From positions 1 to 5,691 of the forward strand of contig WFOZ01001011.1 in the NCBI GenBank assembly GCA_015487825.1: a stretch of 5,691 nt of DNA. Direction: 5' to 3'. Each line of letters starts with the position of its first letter. The first letter of the stretch is position 1. The stretch comes from Planctomycetaceae bacterium (lineage in GTDB: Bacteria > Planctomycetota > Planctomycetia > Planctomycetales > Planctomycetaceae). Below are positions 1 to 5,691 of the stretch, one piece after another. Under the pieces are notes generated by a model. The model worked only from the letters and a program-made list of their open reading frames with translations, was not told where the DNA came from and did not search any database. A program made the position numbers and the translations under genes.

Positions 1-123
1 ACAGGATAAGCAGGCATCAACCAGAATCCGGGCATACTGCCCAGCTCGTTCTGCACGTTGACGAAATTCGATATCGGTTTCGTCGGGGAATCGTAAAGTA
101 CGCAAAGGGAGACAGTGTATCAC
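1..123 (-). CDS. Possible 5' end of an unrecognised minus-strand gene (runs off the left edge)
   Basis: The minus strand is open from an in-frame TAG near 150 to the window edge. It would give 41 codons from a GTG at 123-121. The peptide contains LRTLRFPDETDIEFRQRAER followed by AGQYARILVDACLSC, which reads like ordinary soluble protein with an amphipathic helix. The plus strand is interrupted by stops here (for example TAA near 7 and 106). A purine-rich AAGAAGA lies about 10 nt before the GTG and could serve as a ribosome site. If real, the gene diverges from the large gene starting at 191, leaving a 67-bp shared upstream region. I do not recognise a family. With only 41 codons and no ATG it could be chance; this is a weak call. 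Confidence 0.3.
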   Translation of the reverse strand, partial: MIHCLPLRTLRFPDETDIEFRQRAERAGQYARILVDACLSC

Positions 124-190
124 AAGAATGATCTTCTTGCTTGCGCCGCACTATTCTCTCTGGCACTCTATCTCTCCTGTGCCTGAAAAG

Positions 191-3100
191 ATGACTGAAA
201 CCAACACCGGCGAATTGATTCAAGAACTACAGTATTCTGTCGATGAACTCTCGCAAGAAGTACATGTTTTGCGATGTGTACTGGATGAGATTCGGGAAGA
301 TTATCACTGGGCGTTGCGGAATGGCCATACGGAGAGCATCGAAGAAACCGTGGCGGGCAATGATCATATTTCTGAGGTCGAACCGACAGCACTGCCTGTT
401 GAAATCGACCAACCAGAAAGCCAAAAAGATCCCGAGTTTGATACACTGGAAGAAGAATCTGAAGATACTGAAGCAGAAAAAACAAAATCAGTTACAAGTT
501 TACTTGCCCACAATACACAAGAGCGAATTGACGATCATGAACAATGGATCAAAACTGTTCGTGATCCTGCTTACAAAAACAGTGAAGGCTTGCGAAAGCT
601 GCAAGCAAGTGACGGACAAGCAACCGCAGAATATGAAGTCGCTCCACTACCAGATGGAAGATGGGCCATCCGTACTTCGCTTTCTTACTGGTGCGGAAAT
701 TGTGAAGGAGTTCATTCTGGATGGGATGTTTATGAATCACGAGATGTCTGTATTGATCGGTTCGAGAGCCGAGCTAAACAATTCTTTCAAAAGCCAATAG
801 ATGACGAAGGGAATGAGACACAACAACATGCCCGCAAAGAAATACTCAAACATTTTGAAACAGGTCTCTTTGGATTTGTTGAACCAGATATCGTTCAGAA
901 AGAGGCGAAATGGAACGATATTTCTGAGAATGAAATCATTGACGATGAGAGTATTGAGCCACTCAAACATCGTATCCTTGAATATCTTTCAGCAAATGTC
1001 GGCTCCGTGAGTCTGAGCGACATTCGCAGTGACATCGGTTTCCCGGAAATTGATGTTGGTGATCCGCTTGCCAATCCGGTCAATCGTGCGTTGGTGGCAT
1101 TGGAGCGTACTGGCAATGTTTCAGTAATTGAAACAGATTTTGGCGAGCCGAGTTTTCTGTTTCAGAAGCCGCTTTATTTGCGTCCTGATCGCCAAGAAAA
1201 CTTTGATGGCAAGCCTTTCTATGATTGGCCTGAGCCGGATGAAGATCGTGATACATTGACAGTAGATCGCATTGGCAACAACGGTGATGGCGGCGAACAT
1301 CGCTTCACTGTTAGACGTGGCGATACCGTTGAAGCATTCTTCAGCAAAGATAAACAAGAAATCGGCAAGGTGGTCGGTCTCTCGCACGCCAACCGTGAAG
1401 TTCGAGTCGCCTTCAGGAAAGATAGTGAAGGAACATGGTTCGCCATCGGCAGCATCTATCCCGCATTGGAGCCAGCTTCTAACGAAGATTTTTCGACTGT
1501 TCCACTTTCTGATGTCATTGAAAAAGTAAATTCTCAGAATACGCCTCATGAAAAGGAATGGAGCGAAGCAGATCGTGTTCCGCCATCGAGCCAGGACTCA
1601 TCGAGCCAAGACTCCGTTGATGTCTTGGTTCCTGATTCCCACAGCAGAGATGTTATCGAAATTTCACTCACAGACAATCACCGGCTTTATACTCTCGATG
1701 ATTTTCAAGCGTTTCTGCAACGCATCGATTCCGGTGAGATTTCAGCTTCTGATCTTCAAGCAGATTTCTCACGTCTGGTTTCCAGCAGGGGAGAGTTGAT
1801 TCAAGATTTGGTCTCCTACAAGAATGCCAAAGAATTAAAGATTTTGGCATACCGTTTCGGTTGCCTTGATGCCAAACGGAATACCAAGCAACAAAACGCA
1901 GAATCCGTCATCCGTTCGATGATGATGGCATACACGCTCAAAAACAGTGTCACATATCAACCCTTCTCAGGCGAAACTTACGAAGAGGCAATCATCAAGG
2001 TTGTTGAATCAATCACTGATGAGCAAATTCAGCAGCAAGTCAAAGAGCAACAAGAAAAAGTAGCCCACGTTGAAAAATCACTCACCAATCCAGAAACGTT
2101 TCAGGAATTCAGACAGTTCGTGCAAAGCAAGGGTGAAAGCGAACTCAGCCATGAGCAGTTAATCAAGTACGACAAACTCCGGGCAGAACAGACACGCTTG
2201 CAACGTGCCAATAAAAAAACAGCAACCGTCGAACAATTCAACGGCGATATTGAAGATTTGCAGATCACGATCAAAGAAGGTTTTCATACCCGTCAAGAAA
2301 TCCCGCTTTGGATTTGTCAGTTAAGCGAACGGATTGACCGAGCTACTTTCAGTGATTTGAAGATCAAAGCCAAGCAACTTGGTGGCTGGTGGTCAAGTTT
2401 CAAGAAAGTTGATGCAGGCTTTCAGTTTAAGAATGAAGAATCTGCACTGAAATTCCAATCCCTTCTGCAAGGTAATGCTGACCGCAGTGATGAATTAGAA
2501 GATCGTAAAACTCGCAAAATCGAGACTGCCAGTGAACGCCTTTTACAGCTTGCAGATGATCTCGAACAATCAGCCAATGAATCATTGCATCAGGATCGTC
2601 ATACCAACACCGTGCGACGTTCAGAAATGGCTGCTGGTATTCGTGGTCGGGCATATGTCGATATTGCCTTTGCAGGAACAATGCGAAGTCTCTCCTCTGA
2701 TTTTGCTTCGGGAGAAGCAACCTATCTGGATGGCATCAGAGCCAAGACACAATTACAAACGCTCATTAATGTTCTTCGTCGTGCCAAGCGATCACGAAAC
2801 GATTTACTCCTCAAAAAGAAAGGAGAACTCGGGGTTTGGGATCGTCATCGAGAGGTTGAAGACCTAGATAATCGACCGATGACCCTGGAAGATACTGACT
2901 TTGCAGAATACCCGTATCCTCACATCTACAAACGCAATCTCGAAGAAGTGATCCACAAGGCACTGCATCGTAAAGGTGTCATGCAACGAGCCAAGCAAAT
3001 GCAAAAGCAGATTGCAAGAGAACCGGAATTTATTCAGTTCAAAGAAGAGTACGAAATCAAACAGTTCACTGATTTTTGCACCCGCTGCAAAGATGTTGGG

Positions 3101-3790
3101 ATTGATGTCCAATGGATTGAATCCTCACTCGACGATTACAAACGGCTCCACGCAGCCAATTTTCACACTTTGCCCGAACTCCGCATGGCATTGCGGGAAT
3201 TGGTACCCCACTTGCAAACCAAACGCGAAGATGACCCCGTCCTGAAAGCAGAACAAGCACTGATCGGTAAAAAACTGGATGGATTCTTCCCCACACCCAA
3301 ACCAATCATCTCCCAAATGCTCGAACTGGCAGATATTCAATCAGGCGACCACATTCTCGAACCTTCTGCAGGGAAAGGGGACATCCTCGATATGATTCGC
3401 CTACACTACCCTGAAAATGACGTCGCCGCCATCGAACGCAACGGCACCCTATTCGACATCCTCGAAGCGAAAGGGCATACCGTCGAGCGAGCCGACTTTC
3501 TGGAACACCAGGGCGAATACAACCGTATCATTATGAATCCTCCTTTTGAAAAAGGAGCAGACATTGCTCACGTCCGCCATGCTTTCGGTCTACTTGCCCC
3601 AAACGGCAAGCTCGTTGCGATCATGTCCGAAGGCCCGTTCTTCCGAAATGATTCTCAGGCAACAGAGTTCCGCAACTGGCTCGATGAAGTTGGCGGAATC
3701 TCAGAACAACTCCCCGAAGATGCGTTCAACAACGCAGAAGTCTTCCGCAAAACGGGAGTCCATACACGAATTGTGGCCATTACAAAATAA
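191..3790 (+). CDS. Large polyvalent protein with C-terminal N6-adenine-type DNA methyltransferase domain
   Basis: The protein has 1199 residues from the ATG at 191. The frame is open back to an ATG at 128, but that 21-residue extension is hydrophobic and unlike the acidic sequence that follows, so 191 (MTETNTGELIQ) is preferred. There is no strong Shine-Dalgarno. Visible order: helical acidic N-terminus (1-110); WCGNC, a CxxC at 168/171; winged-helix-like segment at about 256-317; beta-rich SH3-like segment ending in GSIYP at about 370-425; Ser/Gln/Asp linker at about 460-480; helical region at about 500-680 with a likely coiled coil near 610-635; GGWW at 731-734 followed by GFQFK, a segment I associate with large plasmid and phage proteins; helical bundle at about 783-869; second CxxC at 963/966; methyltransferase at about 1025-1199. 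The methyltransferase shows FFPTP at 1032, the SAM-binding loop LEPSAGKGD at 1057, acidic IERN near 1081 and catalytic NPPF at 1116. NPPF methyltransferases usually methylate adenine N6 in DNA, although some act on RNA or protein. No helicase, nuclease or specificity domain is recognisable, so a complete restriction system is not supported. Codons are richer in third-position C from about 3120 on. The methyltransferase call is strong; the role of the rest is unknown. Confidence 0.9.
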   Translation: MTETNTGELIQELQYSVDELSQEVHVLRCVLDEIREDYHWALRNGHTESIEETVAGNDHISEVEPTALPVEIDQPESQKDPEFDTLEEESEDTEAEKTKSVTSLLAHNTQERIDDHEQWIKTVRDPAYKNSEGLRKLQASDGQATAEYEVAPLPDGRWAIRTSLSYWCGNCEGVHSGWDVYESRDVCIDRFESRAKQFFQKPIDDEGNETQQHARKEILKHFETGLFGFVEPDIVQKEAKWNDISENEIIDDESIEPLKHRILEYLSANVGSVSLSDIRSDIGFPEIDVGDPLANPVNRALVALERTGNVSVIETDFGEPSFLFQKPLYLRPDRQENFDGKPFYDWPEPDEDRDTLTVDRIGNNGDGGEHRFTVRRGDTVEAFFSKDKQEIGKVVGLSHANREVRVAFRKDSEGTWFAIGSIYPALEPASNEDFSTVPLSDVIEKVNSQNTPHEKEWSEADRVPPSSQDSSSQDSVDVLVPDSHSRDVIEISLTDNHRLYTLDDFQAFLQRIDSGEISASDLQADFSRLVSSRGELIQDLVSYKNAKELKILAYRFGCLDAKRNTKQQNAESVIRSMMMAYTLKNSVTYQPFSGETYEEAIIKVVESITDEQIQQQVKEQQEKVAHVEKSLTNPETFQEFRQFVQSKGESELSHEQLIKYDKLRAEQTRLQRANKKTATVEQFNGDIEDLQITIKEGFHTRQEIPLWICQLSERIDRATFSDLKIKAKQLGGWWSSFKKVDAGFQFKNEESALKFQSLLQGNADRSDELEDRKTRKIETASERLLQLADDLEQSANESLHQDRHTNTVRRSEMAAGIRGRAYVDIAFAGTMRSLSSDFASGEATYLDGIRAKTQLQTLINVLRRAKRSRNDLLLKKKGELGVWDRHREVEDLDNRPMTLEDTDFAEYPYPHIYKRNLEEVIHKALHRKGVMQRAKQMQKQIAREPEFIQFKEEYEIKQFTDFCTRCKDVGIDVQWIESSLDDYKRLHAANFHTLPELRMALRELVPHLQTKREDDPVLKAEQALIGKKLDGFFPTPKPIISQMLELADIQSGDHILEPSAGKGDILDMIRLHYPENDVAAIERNGTLFDILEAKGHTVERADFLEHQGEYNRIIMNPPFEKGADIAHVRHAFGLLAPNGKLVAIMSEGPFFRNDSQATEFRNWLDEVGGISEQLPEDAFNNAEVFRKTGVHTRIVAITK
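1586..1615 (+). repeat. Two-copy 15-bp tandem repeat in the linker of the large protein
   Basis: TCGAGCCAGGACTCA at 1586-1600 is followed directly by TCGAGCCAAGACTCC at 1601-1615, with two mismatches. The 15-bp unit keeps the frame and encodes a repeated Ser-Ser-Gln-Asp-Ser pentapeptide. It falls in a polar, low-complexity stretch between the SH3-like segment and the following helical region, consistent with a flexible linker that grew by in-frame duplication. Confidence 0.6.
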
Positions 3791-3864
3791 TGAAAAAGTT
3801 GACTTCAATTGTTATTGAAACTGGAATGGTCCATGATGTTATGATTCCTTATTGAACAATATCC

Positions 3865-4558
3865 GTGAACTTGGACAGTCTGGCTTGCTTTGCTTCTGAA
3901 AAGATTTTTCTATTGCTTGCAGGTTCACAGCAGTTATTGATTGATGAAAGGTTTCAAGACCTGACGGCTTATTTACGTCCTCATTGCTTGATTTTGCATA
4001 TTCCCAAAACGGGATCTGATTGGGTTCGTGCAAGCTATCAAAGGACCGATTTGCGAGCTTGGGGAGTGGCATTGTGATTTGCAAACTGCCAAACAGCTTT
4101 TGCTGGAAAAGGAACTTGAAATTCCCCTGATTGGTACTTTTGTGCGAAATCCGCTTGATTGGTATAGGTCAGCCTGGATGTACTGGAAGGAGACAGAGCG
4201 GTTTCCGCGTCCGGAAGATGCACCCCAAATAGAAACAGACAACTTTGAATGTTTTGTTCGCAATTGCATGGCTGTTGAGCCTCAAGGTTACGTTTCGAAA
4301 CTTTACGAGCAGTTTACAGGACACATTCCCGGGGAAATATCAGTGATTGGAAAACAGGAAAATCTTGTTGATGATCTCATCCGACTGTTAAAGTTGGCCG
4401 GAGAAAATTTTGATGAAGAAAAACTCCAGACCGTAAAATCGAAGAACGTTGCAGGCAGCAAAACAGACCTCACGTTACCGGGATACTCTTATTATTTGAC
4501 TCAAAAAGTGATCCAGTTTGAACAACGCACCTTCAAGCGGTATGGATACATTTTCTAG
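3865..4558 (+). pseudogene. Frameshifted sulfotransferase-like gene
   Basis: Two overlapping frames together give one sulfotransferase-like protein. The first (open from 3856, GTG at 3865, closing near 4077) contains LILHIPKTGSDWVR, encoded at 3988-4029, which matches the 5'-phosphosulfate loop of PAPS-dependent sulfotransferases (usually HIPKTGG, so the second Gly is Ser here). The second frame, ending at the TAG at 4556-4558, continues with AIKGPICELGEWHCDLQ and then TFVRNPLDWYRSAW, with RNP from 4145 and the downstream Ser of the 3'-phosphate-binding motif. Skipping one base near 4030 joins them smoothly as DWVR-QAIKGP. Homology-like sequence begins at the TTG at 3988, giving about 189 residues, which is short; the stretch 3865-3987 does not look like this family and no good start or ribosome site is visible. 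Sulfotransferases of this kind move sulfate from PAPS to sugars or other acceptors; the acceptor cannot be told. The gene is most likely inactive, unless the shift is a sequencing error. The C-terminal 176 codons alone (GTG at 4028) lack the PAPS loop. Confidence 0.65.
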
Positions 4559-4574
4559 ACCATTTTCATATTTT

Positions 4575-4623
4575 TGTGCAGTCGCTGTGAACTAATTTTG
4601 AAAGTGCTCTAATCCACTGCACA
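4575..4623. repeat. 8-bp inverted repeat between convergent genes
   Basis: TGTGCAGT at 4575-4582 is the exact reverse complement of ACTGCACA at 4616-4623, with 33 bp between the arms. The right arm directly abuts the stop codon of the iron-sulfur scaffold gene, and the left arm starts 17 bp after the stop of the sulfotransferase remnant. It could fold as a long-loop stem that limits read-through between the converging genes. There is no T-run after either arm, so it is not a standard intrinsic terminator. It may also be chance or the scar of an excised element. Confidence 0.4.
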
Positions 4624-5001
4624 TCATTTGTCAGGCTCTTTGGCTCCAATACTGGTCAGCATTTTTTTGAGGCAACGCAAAGCAAGTAAGGCACATTGCT
4701 GACGCATGGGAGTGAGGGGACTGAGTTGGTTTAAGTAATCCTGCTCTGTTGTACTCTGGAGTGATGCGACCGTTTGACCCTCTGCCCATTGGCAAATGAA
4801 GGAGGCGGACGCCTGGCAGACAAGGCAGCCGATTGCTGTGTGCCACAGTTCTCCAGCAACTCCTTCTTGAATATTCATCTGCAAAGTCACCGTATCGCTG
4901 CATACAAGGCTCGAAACTGATTCTGTATGCGTTGCCGTTGGATAGTTCCCGCAATGATAAGGGGCGCGTGAATGCTCATCGAGCCAATCGAAATTATTCA
5001 T
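4624..5001 (-). CDS. Iron-sulfur cluster assembly scaffold protein, IscU/SufU/NifU-N type
   Basis: The protein has 125 residues and spans the whole length of the NifU N-terminal fold. Proteins of this family assemble a 2Fe-2S cluster in the cytoplasm from sulfur delivered by a cysteine desulfurase and pass it to apoproteins. All three expected ligand cysteines are visible: Cys34 in VCSDTVTLQ, Cys59 in GCLVCQASAS, and Cys103 in RQQCALLALRC. The ASAS after the second Cys and the PLTPMRQQC context resemble SufU more than classical IscU. The usual CGD is CSD here (Gly to Ser), with the functional Asp36 retained. An extra Cys62 sits inside the second motif. The N-terminus (LDEHSRAPYHCGNYP) matches the family's HYxxPRNxG region but is short. 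The ATG at 5001 is fixed by an in-frame TAA only 18 nt upstream (5019-5017). No clear Shine-Dalgarno is seen. No desulfurase or other suf/isc gene is in the window; the upstream neighbour on the same strand is an IS66 transposase, so native partners may have been separated. Family call is confident; whether it is housekeeping or specialised is unknown. Confidence 0.85.
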   Translation of the reverse strand: MNNFDWLDEHSRAPYHCGNYPTATHTESVSSLVCSDTVTLQMNIQEGVAGELWHTAIGCLVCQASASFICQWAEGQTVASLQSTTEQDYLNQLSPLTPMRQQCALLALRCLKKMLTSIGAKEPDK

Positions 5002-5090
5002 TGGGCAAATCCGTGTTTAAAATCGGTAATTCTCAAAATAAAACATCCAGACTCCAAGGCTATTAAACCGCTGTTATTTAGCTGCTTTTA

Positions 5091-5691
5091 GTAGCTGTCT
5101 ATTTTTGCGTACGGGGTCTTTTTCGCTTGATTTTTAGCGATTTGGATATTCGGATGGGATCAGCAGGTTGGAATTGGTGGGGGGTGAGCGGATTGATGCG
5201 CCAGTAATTCCTGCTCAAATCGGGAACTGCCGTTTTTTATCCAGCCCTCGATTTCCGACAAAACATTCGCCAGCTTGAACTGATCAATTCGAGTTTGAAG
5301 ACTCGCCAATATGGTGATGATGATGCCGCGACGCTTGGCCCCTTTTTCCGTTTTACTGCAACGCGATGCTTTGCGGATTTCTGCTTCGCGGCGAACATTT
5401 CGTTCGCTCAAATTGTTCGTCGGATCGACTTGCGGATGCTCCACAAAAACAAATAATTTGTCGAGGTTGTTTGCCAGTTCTCGCTGAAGATTGATGAACG
5501 TTGCCAGATGCTCGACGGTTGGCTCGATCGGAGGATCCTGTTTTTCTGCAAACTTTGGTGTGATGACTTTTTCTTCACGACGAGTGCAAAGTGCCGTGAT
5601 GCGATCTTGAAGTTGCTTCACTTTTTCGTTGCAACCATCTTGGTCAGTTTCACAACAACGGCAACTTTTTGCATCGTGATAGAGCAAGCAT
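5091..5691 (-). mobile_element. Partial IS66-family insertion sequence (transposase 3' side; runs off the right edge)
   Basis: The transposase tail at 5160-5691 shows that an IS66-type element enters the window from the right. Its end must lie between the transposase stop (5160) and the scaffold gene start (5001). The best candidate is near 5091, where GTAGCTGTCTATTTTTGCGT begins with GTA as many IS66-family ends do, with a T-rich and then CGTACGGGG tract inside. The flank contains a near copy of the same start (TTTAGCTG near 5077-5084), which blurs the edge. The other terminal repeat and any 8-bp target duplication are outside the window, so the boundary is provisional. Confidence 0.55.
5160..5691 (-). 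CDS. IS66-family transposase, C-terminal part
   Basis: At least 176 residues are visible; the frame stays open to the window edge, so the start lies outside, and the TTG at 5687 is not a real start. The IS66 C-terminal signature is clear: VDPTNNLSERNVRREAEIRK, then ASRCSKTEKGAKRRG and a helical ITILASLQTR segment. The Glu of NNLSER (about 96 residues into the visible part) is the expected last residue of the DDE catalytic triad, which cuts and joins DNA strands; the two Asp residues would be upstream, outside the window. The C-terminal tail ends in a proline-rich PPPIPTC. The beginning of the visible part has a cysteine-rich SCRCCETDQDGC, followed by a likely helix. The visible frame has no stop or shift, so this part looks intact. 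IS66 elements often carry two small accessory genes (tnpA, tnpB) before the transposase; they would also be off-window. Confidence 0.9.
   Translation of the reverse strand, partial: CLLYHDAKSCRCCETDQDGCNEKVKQLQDRITALCTRREEKVITPKFAEKQDPPIEPTVEHLATFINLQRELANNLDKLFVFVEHPQVDPTNNLSERNVRREAEIRKASRCSKTEKGAKRRGIIITILASLQTRIDQFKLANVLSEIEGWIKNGSSRFEQELLAHQSAHPPPIPTC

Noticed and set aside
137..172. TTGCTT ... TCTATC as a sigma-70 promoter for the large gene
   Set aside because: The spacing is about 24 bp and the -10 match is poor.
128..190. Upstream ATG at 128 as the start of the large protein, with a hydrophobic signal-like N-terminus
   Set aside because: The hydrophobic run is short and ends in an abrupt switch to the acidic soluble N-terminus at 191; no export is expected for a DNA methyltransferase.
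3804..3819. TTCAAT-TGTT-ATTGAA hairpin just after the large gene, as a terminator
   Set aside because: The stem is only 6 bp and AT-rich, with no T-run following; too weak to call a terminator.
3839..4084. Minus-strand frame opposite the sulfotransferase start
   Set aside because: It is antisense to the HIPKTG region and resembles no family; the plus strand carries the motifs.
4631..4954. Second minus-strand frame overlapping the scaffold gene
   Set aside because: It is a frame shadow; the other frame carries all three ligand-Cys motifs of the scaffold family.
5123..5140. TCGCT/AGCGA stem downstream of the transposase stop, as a terminator
   Set aside because: A 5-bp stem with an 8-base loop; on the transposase strand it is followed by A residues, not T.
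1..5691. CRISPR array, tRNA or rRNA genes
   Set aside because: No regularly spaced repeats and no recognisable tRNA arms or rRNA sequence were seen on either strand.

Overview
The window looks like an accessory, mosaic stretch of a bacterial chromosome or large plasmid. Base composition is moderate, with no extreme GC bias. Three features together suggest a planctomycete-like host: a very large plasmid/phage-style polyvalent protein ending in a DNA methyltransferase, a short sulfotransferase-like gene, and an IS66-type transposase with genes lacking obvious Shine-Dalgarno sites. That assignment is inference only; no rRNA or other marker gene is present.

Layout, left to right. Positions 1-123 may hold the first codons of an unrecognised gene on the minus strand that runs out of the window. 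Diverging from it, 191-3790 (+) encodes one protein of 1199 residues. It has an acidic N-terminus, a CxxC motif, a winged-helix-like segment, an SH3-like segment, a low-complexity linker, long helical regions, a GGWW-type segment, and a C-terminal N6-adenine-type methyltransferase fold (LEPSAGKGD and NPPF motifs). Codon use becomes clearly richer in third-position C over the methyltransferase end, which suggests domain shuffling.

After a gap of about 75-200 bp lies a sulfotransferase-like reading frame (3865-4558, +). It is broken by one frameshift near 4030: its 5'-phosphosulfate-loop motif is in one frame and its RNP motif in another. An 8-bp inverted repeat (4575-4623) separates its end from a convergent minus-strand gene (4624-5001). 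That gene encodes a compact IscU/SufU/NifU-N-type iron-sulfur scaffold with all three cluster-ligand cysteines but a CSD in place of the usual CGD. Upstream of it, on the same strand, is the 3' part of an IS66-family element: the transposase C-terminus at 5160-5691, with a possible element end near 5091.

The genes do not form one operon. The large protein is probably a mobile-element DNA-modifying factor. The sulfotransferase is probably decayed. The Fe-S scaffold is intact but separated from any upstream partner by the IS element. The most interesting objects are the methyltransferase giant, whose N-terminal two-thirds has no clear assigned function, and the lone variant Fe-S scaffold.
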